DNA of 9,199 nucleotides from Chlamydiota bacterium (GCA_021772235.1 JAJFMI010000123.1:1-9199), one strand, 5' to 3'. Numbered from the stretch's first letter, positions 1 to 6,147 are shown. The notes: generated by a model from the letters alone, not told the origin. Numbers and translations are program-made.

Positions 1-899
1 ACTGATGCGGCGTGGTTGGCGAGTTGGCAGGTTTCTGGCAGCGGGAGTTTGCTGCCAACGCCCATAGCGATTGTGGCAAGTACGGTATCGCCGGCTCCTG
101 TGACGTCTTTGATCTCTTTTGCTTGTGTAGCAAAATCTTGGCGGGTGGTTTTTGTAAAGAGACTCATCCCCGCTTCGGAGCGGGTAATGAGGAGATTTTC
201 AATGTCTGTTGCAGAAAAGATCGCTTCGGAGACTTGTGAGAGTGTTTCTTCTTGCGCAAGATTTGCTGCTAAGTAAGCTTCTTTGCAGTTGGGTTTTACA
301 AGAGTTGCCCCAGCGTACTTGGAAAAGTCTACGCCTTTGGGATCGATAAGTGTGGGGATGTTTACTTTACTCGCTGTGGTTATGAGAATTTGCAAGAGTT
401 TAGGTGTGAGAAAGCCTTTGCCATAGTCAGATATCGCAACAACAGAAACTTCCGAGAGCAGTTTAGAAAAAGTTTGCGCGATTTGTTCTTCTAGCTCTTG
501 TGTAGGCGGGGTAATTTCTTCATGGTCGATGCGCAAAAGATGGTGGTTGTCAGCGATGATACGGCGTTTTTCTGGTGTGCGGTAATTTTTTTGGGTGAGA
601 ATTCCTGCGGTATGTATGTTTTGCTGATCAAGAAGCGAAAGGAGGTTTATTCCAGCAGGATCATTTCCTATGCGTCCCATAGCGTGTACTTTCGCGCCCA
701 AAGCAATGAGGCCGAGCATAACGTTTCCCGCTCCTCCGGGAAGGGCGTGCTCATTTTTTGCATGCAAAACGGGTACAGGCGCTTCAGGCGAAATACGGCC
801 GACTTTTCCCGTCGTATAGATATCAAGCATCAAATCGCCAATGACAAGTATGTCAATTTCTTCCAACTTAGAAAAAGCGGTGAAGAGCTTTTTTACCAT
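1..899 (-). CDS. hldE: D-glycero-beta-D-manno-heptose-7-phosphate kinase (HldE/RfaE N-terminal domain), 3' end cut by window edge
   Basis: PfkB/ribokinase-family sugar kinase that phosphorylates heptose 7-phosphate at C1 in ADP-L-glycero-D-manno-heptose synthesis for LPS core. The minus strand is open from ATG at 899 to the left edge, giving 299 residues. Visible are an N-terminal GDLMLDIY (about residues 21-28), GRISPEAPVPV, the substrate-site PGGAGN, DPKG near the middle, KPNCKEA, and the PfkB signature DVTGAGDT near residues 265-272, whose last Asp is the expected catalytic base. The start has a strong ribosome site, AGGAGAG. It overlaps the hldD stop by 7 nt (ATGGTAA), so the two genes are probably translationally coupled. 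Whether a C-terminal adenylyltransferase domain follows, as in bifunctional HldE of about 477 aa, cannot be seen. The HldE-type kinase call is secure. Confidence 0.93.
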   Translation of the reverse strand, partial: MVKKLFTAFSKLEEIDILVIGDLMLDIYTTGKVGRISPEAPVPVLHAKNEHALPGGAGNVMLGLIALGAKVHAMGRIGNDPAGINLLSLLDQQNIHTAGILTQKNYRTPEKRRIIADNHHLLRIDHEEITPPTQELEEQIAQTFSKLLSEVSVVAISDYGKGFLTPKLLQILITTASKVNIPTLIDPKGVDFSKYAGATLVKPNCKEAYLAANLAQEETLSQVSEAIFSATDIENLLITRSEAGMSLFTKTTRQDFATQAKEIKDVTGAGDTVLATIAMGVGSKLPLPETCQLANHAAS

Positions 900-1897
900 T
901 TCTCTCCTGTGAGAAGGTAGTTTTGCACGTAGTCCGCTACGGAATCTTCAATGCTTTGGCACTTGTGCGGTTTGATCTTTTCATCTGCAAAGGCCTTTTT
1001 GTACTTTTTCAGATCAGCTTGTGTGAAATTCTGGTACTTGCCTAGCAAATCTTCTGGCATATCTATGTATTCAATATGAGCTTCTTTTCCTAGCCCCTTA
1101 AAGATCGCTTTTGCAAGTGCGTTCCATGTTACTGGCTCGCCACGACCAACGTTGAATATCCCACCAATGGTGTTTTGTAAAAAGCTGCAGGTAATTGCGG
1201 CAGCATCTTTTACGTAGATGAAGTCGCGGCACTGCTCGCCATCACCGAAGTTTTTTGGGTCGGAAGATTTAAAGAGTTTGACTTTTCCAGTTTCCTGCGC
1301 AGGTTTTGTCATATGGTAAACCATTGAAGCCATGCGTTCTTTGTGCGCTTCGTTTGGTCCAAAGACGTTAAAATATTTCAGTCCAACTACTTGGTCAAGT
1401 GCGCCATGTTGTTTGATCCAAAGATCAAAAGCGTGTTTGGAATAGCCGTAAAGATTAAGGGGTTTGAGTTCATCAAGTTTATCGTGGTTGTCGACAAATC
1501 CTTGTGTCCCGTCCCCGTATGTTGCTGCAGAAGAAGCGTAGATAAAACGATGTTCATGCTGTAGGGCATACTCAGCAAGCTTTATAGAAAAACGATAGTT
1601 GTTTTCCATTATGTAATCGCCATCAGTTTCTGTTGTATCTGAACAGGCGCCAAGATGGATAAACGCTTCCACTTCGCGCTCGCGCCCTTTTAACCAGTCG
1701 AAAATTTCATAACGTGAAACAATCTCGGTGTATTTTTTCCCATATAGGTTTTTCCACTTCTCGCTTTCACCAAAATCATCTACAAGTAGCAGGTTGCTAA
1801 AACCTTGATCATTTAAATGACGGATCACTCCCGATCCAATGAATCCGGCGGCGCCGGTAATGACAATCAGTTGATCGTCGAATATCTTTTTCTGCAT
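893..1897 (-). CDS. hldD: ADP-L-glycero-D-manno-heptose 6-epimerase
   Basis: Extended short-chain dehydrogenase/epimerase that converts ADP-D-glycero-D-manno-heptose to the L-glycero form, the last step of ADP-heptose synthesis, in the cytoplasm. With ATG 1897 the protein has 334 residues, against about 310 in E. coli. The nucleotide-binding GAAGFIG is at residues 15-21, the family-typical HLGACSDTTETDGDY at 81-95, and the catalytic Tyr150-x3-Lys154 (YGYSK) follows. The frame can be extended to a GTG at 1915, but AAAGGA lies a good distance before ATG 1897 and the Rossmann fold begins soon after it, so I chose 1897. The next gene, hldE, overlaps its stop by 7 nt. A 56-nt gap separates it from the BMT5-like gene upstream. 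I see no convincing promoter in that gap. Confidence 0.95.
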   Translation of the reverse strand: MQKKIFDDQLIVITGAAGFIGSGVIRHLNDQGFSNLLLVDDFGESEKWKNLYGKKYTEIVSRYEIFDWLKGREREVEAFIHLGACSDTTETDGDYIMENNYRFSIKLAEYALQHEHRFIYASSAATYGDGTQGFVDNHDKLDELKPLNLYGYSKHAFDLWIKQHGALDQVVGLKYFNVFGPNEAHKERMASMVYHMTKPAQETGKVKLFKSSDPKNFGDGEQCRDFIYVKDAAAITCSFLQNTIGGIFNVGRGEPVTWNALAKAIFKGLGKEAHIEYIDMPEDLLGKYQNFTQADLKKYKKAFADEKIKPHKCQSIEDSVADYVQNYLLTGEKW

Positions 1898-1953
1898 GCG
1901 TAGTCCTTTCCACACAGAATGACAGAGTCACGGTTTTTTCTCAATTTGTTAAG

Positions 1954-2841
1954 CTATTCAAAAATCTCTTCGTCTGAATAATCAAAAGAGCCTGTATAAC
2001 CCTCACTTTCACTAAAGCCTTCAGAAAAAGAATTCGCCTCCTCATAGTATTCAGAAGATCTATCACACTCTTCCGCTTCACTGTAGCCTTCAGAAGAATC
2101 TGAATCCGTCCGAATATCGAAATAGCACCCCTCTTTCCAGCACTCCTCATCAGCGTGAAAGAGTGTCGTTTTGATTTTTGCTTCAACTTCTCTATAAGCT
2201 AATTTTGCCTGGTGCAAATCGAAAGTTCCCGTCCAGTTAAAATGCTTTTGGAAGATAAACTCAAAAGAGCGCTCTTCTGCACTCTCTACAACTTCATTAC
2301 GATAGCTATGGGATGTTTCGTAAAATGGATACCTCCCTTCGTATCCATCCTCTTTCATAAAACGTTTGCTGACTAGGATATAGCCTGCAACTACTGAAGC
2401 TTCCACAATCCCTATAATGTAGCCTTGCTGGTATTTCCAAATACCACTTCGAGACGGCTGGGGAATCGTTACATGAACACGGTCCCCATCCCTTTGCAAA
2501 TGAGAGCATGAGAGAAAAAATTTACGCATAACATTAGGAAGTGTTTGGAAGTGATAGGGATTCCCATCCCACGGAAGATTCCAGTGTATGCGTTCAAAAA
2601 ATTCATTTCGAAAAATCTCGTGCAACTTGGTCGCATCAACTTCTAGAAAAACTTTCACACCTTGATTACTAAGAGCTTGGACTCTCCCTTTCAGGTTCCT
2701 TCGATTGAGTTCAGTCTCATCATATATTTCAGTCGCTGTAATAAAAGAGGCAATTTCAGGGTGTTTTTCTATATATCCACAAGTAAAAGAGAAGTCTCCT
2801 TCTCCTACAAAAAGTCTGTTATGGTAGCGAATTTCTTGCAT
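1954..2841 (-). CDS. BMT5-like (DUF2431) methyltransferase-fold protein with acidic Ser/Glu/Tyr-rich tail
   Basis: 295 residues. The N-terminal two thirds resemble the BMT5-like/DUF2431 domain, named after yeast Bmt5, which makes m3U in 25S rRNA. Supporting motifs in family order are VGEGDFSF (residues 12-19, SAM-binding loop), VDATKLH (68-74), FERIHWNLPWDG (82-93, compare the family's FDRIVFNFPHVG pattern), then a helix FFLSC and a strand VHVTIPQP. Residues 242-295 form a low-complexity acidic tail built around SEG[YF]S units. The ATG at 2841 lies inside ispE (37-nt overlap), with no Shine-Dalgarno sequence before it, so expression may depend on coupling to ispE. The family is known mostly from eukaryotes, so transfer from a host is possible. 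The substrate in this organism is unknown. The fold assignment rests on remembered motifs, not a search. Confidence 0.75.
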   Translation of the reverse strand: MQEIRYHNRLFVGEGDFSFTCGYIEKHPEIASFITATEIYDETELNRRNLKGRVQALSNQGVKVFLEVDATKLHEIFRNEFFERIHWNLPWDGNPYHFQTLPNVMRKFFLSCSHLQRDGDRVHVTIPQPSRSGIWKYQQGYIIGIVEASVVAGYILVSKRFMKEDGYEGRYPFYETSHSYRNEVVESAEERSFEFIFQKHFNWTGTFDLHQAKLAYREVEAKIKTTLFHADEECWKEGCYFDIRTDSDSSEGYSEAEECDRSSEYYEEANSFSEGFSESEGYTGSFDYSDEEIFE

Positions 2842-3563
2842 AAAACAAAGTGGGCACTTCCACTCCCCGTCATTGATACAAAATTGTAACTCTTTTTTAG
2901 TTTTTTACGAAACTGCAAAAGTTCTGGACGCAGTTTGTAGGCAGCTGCTTCTAAATCATTGTGTGGAATGGGAGTACCCTGCAAAAAGGAGTTGAGAAGG
3001 GTTTCTGGGTCGGGTTTTGCTTGTGGCGTGGTGTTTGTATAAACCTCTTTTGTGCAAAGTCCAAAATCGGGTTTATGAATTTCAATCTGATAATTAGGAA
3101 TGACGATTTCCTGAATTTTTTCTCCGGTGCCTGAAACAACAGCGGCGTGTTTACAGAAAAAAAAGGGAATGTCGCTTCCGAGTTTGCTGCCTAGTTGCAT
3201 GAGGTCTTGTTTAGAAAGGGGGCTGCCCTGCAATTCGTTTAAGAGAGTAAGTACTGTTGCCGCATTAGAGCTGCCTCCACCAAGGCCCGCTTGTACGGGA
3301 ATCGTTTTTTCTAGATGAATATTGGCGGAAAAGTTGAGACCGGTTTCTTTACGGAAGAGGTCAAGAGATTTTGTTACGAGATTGTCTTTTAAGAGATTGG
3401 ATTTGTTGCAGGAAAAAAAATCGCGCTCGGAGAGACTTACTGAGATCAGATCTGCAAGGTGGGGTACCTTGCACATCAGGGTAAAGATCTCATGATAGCC
3501 ATCCGAGCGCTTAGAAAGTCCGCGGAAAAAGAGATTAACCTTCGCTAGGCTTTTCCTCTGCAT
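2805..3563 (-). CDS. ispE: 4-diphosphocytidyl-2-C-methyl-D-erythritol kinase, C-terminus unusually short
   Basis: GHMP kinase of the MEP isoprenoid pathway; it phosphorylates CDP-methylerythritol at the 2-hydroxyl. With ATG 3563 it has 252 residues, against about 283 in E. coli. LAKVNLFFRG at the N-terminus carries the active-site Lys8, DGYHE follows, the ATP loop GLGGGSSNAA is at 93-102, Asp131 in LGSDIPFFF is the expected catalytic Asp, and the third GHMP motif TGSGSA is at 232-237. Only 15 residues follow that motif, where about 40 are usual, and the last ones are read from the 5' end of the next gene in another frame. The start lies inside rplI (29-nt overlap). ATG 3575 is an alternative; TTG 3593 is less likely. 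The AGAAGG before 3563 is too close to be a good ribosome site. In Chlamydia this position holds ychB (ispE). Confidence 0.9.
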   Translation of the reverse strand: MQRKSLAKVNLFFRGLSKRSDGYHEIFTLMCKVPHLADLISVSLSERDFFSCNKSNLLKDNLVTKSLDLFRKETGLNFSANIHLEKTIPVQAGLGGGSSNAATVLTLLNELQGSPLSKQDLMQLGSKLGSDIPFFFCKHAAVVSGTGEKIQEIVIPNYQIEIHKPDFGLCTKEVYTNTTPQAKPDPETLLNSFLQGTPIPHNDLEAAAYKLRPELLQFRKKLKKSYNFVSMTGSGSAHFVLCKKFATITDFL

Positions 3564-4059
3564 CCTTCTTCTCATCGTTCTTTTTTTCTTCAATAGGATG
3601 ATCCGGTAGGACTTTTAATGTTACTTCCGCTTCCACATCCTCTTTCAATTTCAAAGGAATTACGTGGGTGCCAAGTTTCTTAATCGCTCCGCCAATACGA
3701 ATCATATGCTTCTCAAGTTTAACACCCTCTTTCTCAAGAATTGCTTGGATGTCAGCTGTAGAAACAGAGCCATAAAGATGGCCGTCCGCATCAACTTTAA
3801 CAGTAACTTCAAAAGATTTACCATTGATTGATGCTTTCACAGCTTCCGATGCTTTACGATCTGAAGCAGCTTGCGCGTCACGCTCTTTCTTTAGTTGCTC
3901 TTGCATACGGATTGTACGCTTATCCGCTACAACAGCTTTTTGCTGAGGTACAAGGAAATTACGTACGTAACCTGGTTTAATGCCTGAGACTAGATCACCT
4001 TTGCGACCAAGACCAACAACATCTTCTAGTAATAATAGTTCTTTCTGTTTATGTTTCAT
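3535..4059 (-). CDS. rplI: 50S ribosomal protein L9 (bL9)
   Basis: Large-subunit protein that binds 23S rRNA domain V near the L1 stalk. 174 residues, about 25 more than E. coli L9. The N-terminal domain has the classical L9 signature (LLLEDVVGLGRKGDLV, then KPGYVRNFLVPQQKA), followed by a long charged helix (about 50-75) and the C-terminal domain containing LYGSVSTADI and the ending VTLKVLPDHP. The extra tail is a run of Lys, Glu and Asp ending KPSEG; its coding DNA also contains the start of ispE in another frame. AAGAGGAA lies upstream of ATG 4059 and overlaps the rpsR stop region; the gap to rpsR is 9 nt. The assignment is secure. Confidence 0.97.
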   Translation of the reverse strand: MKHKQKELLLLEDVVGLGRKGDLVSGIKPGYVRNFLVPQQKAVVADKRTIRMQEQLKKERDAQAASDRKASEAVKASINGKSFEVTVKVDADGHLYGSVSTADIQAILEKEGVKLEKHMIRIGGAIKKLGTHVIPLKLKEDVEAEVTLKVLPDHPIEEKKNDEKKDAEEKPSEG

Positions 4060-4068
4060 GGTTTCCTC

Positions 4069-4314
4069 TTAATCGTGGTCGGCAAATGGCAGCAGTGCCA
4101 TGTAGCGTGCGCGTTTGATCGCATGGGTCAGTTTTTTCTGATAAAAGTGAGAAACTCCAGTTATGCGACGGGGCAAAATTTTGCCACCTTCGGTAATAAA
4201 CTCTCGAAGAGTCTCGACGTCTTTGTAATCAATCTCTTTGATTCCAGCTGTTACGAAAGGGCAGCCCTTACGTTTGCGTGAAAATCCACTTGGGTATCCT
4301 TGTTTTGTTGACAT
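4069..4314 (-). CDS. rpsR: 30S ribosomal protein S18 (bS18)
   Basis: Small-subunit protein that binds 16S rRNA on the platform as a partner of S6. 81 residues, close to the family norm. Diagnostic stretches are RKRKGCPF, IDYKDVETLREFITEGGKI, LPRRITGV and the ending LTHAIKRARYMALLPF. It starts 4 nt after the rpsF stop, and rplI begins 9 nt further on, so the S6-S18-L9 trio is kept but without the intervening ssb found in many bacteria. The ribosome site is weak, so translation is probably coupled to rpsF. Confidence 0.97.
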   Translation of the reverse strand: MSTKQGYPSGFSRKRKGCPFVTAGIKEIDYKDVETLREFITEGGKILPRRITGVSHFYQKKLTHAIKRARYMALLPFADHD

Positions 4315-4318
4315 AGGT

Positions 4319-4657
4319 TTAACTCGGGTTTAAGGATTTAAATTCGATCTTTTCACTTACGCTTTCGGCAGTTGTTGTCATAAAACGCAATAGATCTTCG
4401 TTAAGTTTGTACTCTTCCCAAAGTTCTTTCATTTGAGATGCTGGTAGTGTGTAATAGAGGATATAAAAATGCCCCTCTTTTTTGCGATCGATCGAATAGG
4501 CAAGCTTGCGACGTCCCCAATCATGGGTCTTCTCAATCTTTCCACCATGTTCTTCAATCGATGATGTAATGCGACTTAAGGCTTTGCCTCGCGCATCTTC
4601 ACTTAATGAGGAGCTGATGATGTACATGCCCTCGTAAAGTTGATTTCTATCTTTCAT
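4319..4657 (-). CDS. rpsF: 30S ribosomal protein S6 (bS6)
   Basis: Small-subunit platform protein that pairs with S18. 112 residues. The N-terminal strand LYEGMYII, the central HDWGRRKLAYSIDRKKEGHF (family pattern WGRRxLAYxIxKxxxGxY), and the helix ending NEDLLRFMTT fit the S6 fold throughout. The ATG follows the pth stop directly (TAGATG), and GGAGAATG, inside the last pth codons, gives a good ribosome site. No C-terminal polyglutamate extension of the E. coli type is present; the protein ends FKSLNPS. Confidence 0.97.
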   Translation of the reverse strand: MKDRNQLYEGMYIISSSLSEDARGKALSRITSSIEEHGGKIEKTHDWGRRKLAYSIDRKKEGHFYILYYTLPASQMKELWEEYKLNEDLLRFMTTTAESVSEKIEFKSLNPS

Positions 4658-5236
4658 CTATTCATTCTCCAATGTGTAACTGTTTGCAAAAGGGATGGCC
4701 TCTTTATTGCCCTTATCGATCCAAATCTCAATGGCTTCGACAGCTCCTTTTGCGATCTGAGGCAAAAGCTTTCGCTCTTCCTCGTTTAATTTTCCTAGCA
4801 CATAGTCGGCTAAATCGCCGTGCTCACGATCTCCAATCCCAACTCTTAATCGGGAGTACTCTTTTGTGGAGAGGAGCTCTTCTATATGCTTTAGGCCTTT
4901 CTGTCCCCCGCTACTCCCTTGAGTTCGCAGTCGCAGGCGGCCGTAATCTATGGCGACATCGTCGGCAACAACGAGCAATTTTTCTACTGGAATTTTATAA
5001 TAATCCAGAATCTTGCGTACCGCATTGCCTGACAAGTTCATGTAGGTCATCGGCAGAGCGATCAATACCTCTTTGCCAAACATTTCACCTTTGGCAAGGT
5101 CTGCATTAAAACGCTGCACGGACTTAAAACTCATCCCATGCTTTTCTGCCAGCTCCTGCACAACCTCAAACCCCATATTATGGCGAGTGAGTTTGTACTG
5201 TTTGCCCGGGTTACCCAGACCAACAATAAGATGCAT
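4658..5236 (-). CDS. pth: Peptidyl-tRNA hydrolase
   Basis: Hydrolyses the ester bond of peptidyl-tRNAs released prematurely from ribosomes. 192 residues, the usual bacterial Pth length. GLGNPG at 6-11 holds Asn9; Thr17-Arg-His19-Asn20 contains the catalytic His; YMNLSG holds Asn67; VVADD supplies the Asp at 93. These match E. coli N10, H20, N68 and D93. One oddity: the loop usually written GGHNGLK reads GGQKGLK here, so the conserved His-Asn pair, including the equivalent of E. coli Asn114, is Gln-Lys. The ATG lies 1 nt after the rplY stop, and the rpsF ATG follows the pth stop directly. In Chlamydia pth also sits between ctc and rpsF. Confidence 0.96.
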   Translation of the reverse strand: MHLIVGLGNPGKQYKLTRHNMGFEVVQELAEKHGMSFKSVQRFNADLAKGEMFGKEVLIALPMTYMNLSGNAVRKILDYYKIPVEKLLVVADDVAIDYGRLRLRTQGSSGGQKGLKHIEELLSTKEYSRLRVGIGDREHGDLADYVLGKLNEEERKLLPQIAKGAVEAIEIWIDKGNKEAIPFANSYTLENE

Positions 5237-5237
5237 A

Positions 5238-5798
5238 TTACTTCTTTGCGATGACGACTAAAACGTCTTGCTCTTTCAAAAGCACGTCTACACCTTTTGG
5301 CACATCCAACTGATTCACACGCACTGAATGACCAATTGCCATTTTACGTACATCAATTGTGAATTGCTTTGGCAAATCTTTTGGCAAGCAGCGCACTTTT
5401 ACATGACGCTTCACTTTTCGCAGTACTCCACCAAGTTTAATCCCAACAGAATCCGCAACACCTGTGCACTCAATTGGCACTTTGATGGCTACAGGACTCT
5501 TCTCATCAAGCTTGTGTAAATCGAGGTGCAAAATCTCATAAGTTGTCGGCTTATACTGGATATCGCGTACAACCACCTTCTCTTTTTCCCCCCCTACTTC
5601 AATTTCAAAAATTGTTGTAGGTAGATGCCCGAGCTTTAGGGCACGCATAGCAGCGCGAAACTCGCTACCATTTACACGCAAATTGTGACACTCTTCACCA
5701 GCTGAATAAAAGACGGCAGGAATATCACCTTCATGACGAATTTTCGTTAATTCGCTACGTTTTTTGCCTTCACGGCTAACAGTTTTCAATGCAGTCAT
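5238..5798 (-). CDS. rplY: 50S ribosomal protein L25, long CTC/TL5-type form (bL25)
   Basis: 5S rRNA-binding ribosomal protein. 186 residues, the two-domain CTC form and not the short (94 aa) E. coli form. The N-terminal 5S-binding domain (about 1-92) shows RHEGDIPAVFY near the start and VVVRDIQYKPTTYEILHLDL at its end, which is the L25 hallmark. The C-terminal beta domain (about 95-186) includes VPIECTGVADSVGIKLGGVL. AAGGATG precedes ATG 5798. It is the first gene of the minus-strand array and has a foldable leader upstream. Chlamydial annotations call this gene ctc. Confidence 0.95.
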   Translation of the reverse strand: MTALKTVSREGKKRSELTKIRHEGDIPAVFYSAGEECHNLRVNGSEFRAAMRALKLGHLPTTIFEIEVGGEKEKVVVRDIQYKPTTYEILHLDLHKLDEKSPVAIKVPIECTGVADSVGIKLGGVLRKVKRHVKVRCLPKDLPKQFTIDVRKMAIGHSVRVNQLDVPKGVDVLLKEQDVLVVIAKK

Positions 5799-5829
5799 TG
5801 AATCATCCTTTTTTTTTAACTTTGTATTT

Positions 5830-5890
5830 GGAGAGAAGAAATTTTAGAGATAGAAGCCCGGAGGGCTGTGGTCTAAACGTCTATCTCTCC
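5830..5890 (-). promoter_or_regulatory. Foldable 5' leader of rplY, possible attenuator
   Basis: Read on the minus strand, an 8-bp perfect stem joins 5881-5888 to 5846-5853 (AGAGATAG with CTATCTCT in plus-strand terms). Inside it sits a second hairpin, AGCCC-GGA-GGGCT (5855-5867). The outermost GGAGAGA (complement of 5884-5890) can instead pair with TCTCTCC (complement of 5830-5836), so two mutually exclusive folds are possible. The element ends 31 nt before the rplY ATG. An autoregulatory or attenuation role for the ribosomal operon is inference; no known riboswitch or protein-binding motif was recognised. Confidence 0.4.
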
Positions 5891-5894
5891 AAAA

Positions 5895-6055
5895 TGAACC
5901 TATCCGACTAAAGCTGTTTTTGAAATTTTTTCTCATTTTTGAGGAGGATTTTGTGAGCTTTTTGAAAGCAACTTAAAAAGTTGTTTGAAAAAACATCGCA
6001 AAATCCAACCAAAAGTGTGGAAAAAGACAAGAACATGTTTAGTTGGACAGGTTCA
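5895..6055. repeat. Long imperfect inverted repeat (two arms of about 80 nt) between tRNA-Gln and rplY
   Basis: The left arm (5895-5974) read forward matches the right arm (5978-6055) read in reverse complement almost from end to end; the loop is only AAA (5975-5977). Shared blocks in order are TGAACCT, TCC, ACTAAA, TG-TT-TTG, a T-run plus C, TTTTG, GGATTTTG, TTTTT and CAACTT. My hand alignment gives about 60 identities over about 81 positions, with small gaps. The outer end of the right arm lies a few bases from the 3' end of tRNA-Gln. It is too long and too AT-rich for a simple terminator. It may be an inverted duplication or a palindromic mobile repeat. Confidence 0.7.
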
Positions 6056-6059
6056 CTAT

Positions 6060-6131
6060 TTGGGGTGGCAGGATTCGAACCTGCGCATGGCGATACCAAA
6101 AACCGCTGCCTTACCGCTTGGCTACACCCCA
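6060..6131 (-). tRNA. tRNA-Gln (anticodon UUG)
   Basis: A complete cloverleaf is found on the minus strand. It has a 7-bp acceptor stem TGGGGTG/CACCCCA, D-arm GCCAAGCGGTAAGGC, anticodon stem GCGGT/ATCGC with loop TTTTGGT (anticodon TTG), a 5-nt variable loop, and T-arm GCAGG-TTCGAAT-CCTGC. The discriminator is A (6060), and CCA is not encoded, so the CCA-adding enzyme is needed. The U1-A72 pair is typical of bacterial tRNA-Gln. Chlamydiae are known to charge this tRNA with Glu and amidate it with GatCAB. Confidence 0.97.
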
Positions 6132-6147
6132 CCGCAATTTAGAGTCT

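Noticed and set aside
12..920. Plus-strand open frames of 75, 86 and 140 codons.
   Set aside because: They are shadows of hldE on the minus strand, which has a complete PfkB motif set and a good ribosome site.
1898..1953. A promoter for hldD in the 56-nt gap.
   Set aside because: TTGAGA is present on the minus strand but no acceptable -10 box stands at a normal distance.
2805..2880. A frameshift as the cause of the short IspE C-terminus.
   Set aside because: The other frame here reads directly into the BMT5-like domain and not into an IspE-like tail, so no single-base repair restores a normal end.
5830..5891. A tRNA-Ser-like remnant on the plus strand: 7-bp acceptor-like stem GGAGAGA/TCTCTCC followed by A, placed opposite the tRNA-Gln end in the inverted repeat.
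   Set aside because: No D-arm or anticodon arm is recognisable, the T-loop consensus is not met, and the length is only 61-62 nt. A folded rplY leader explains the pairing better.
5908..6132. A 74-codon minus-strand open frame.
   Set aside because: It starts within tRNA-Gln and runs through the inverted repeat; its protein has no motif and its N-terminus is translated tRNA.
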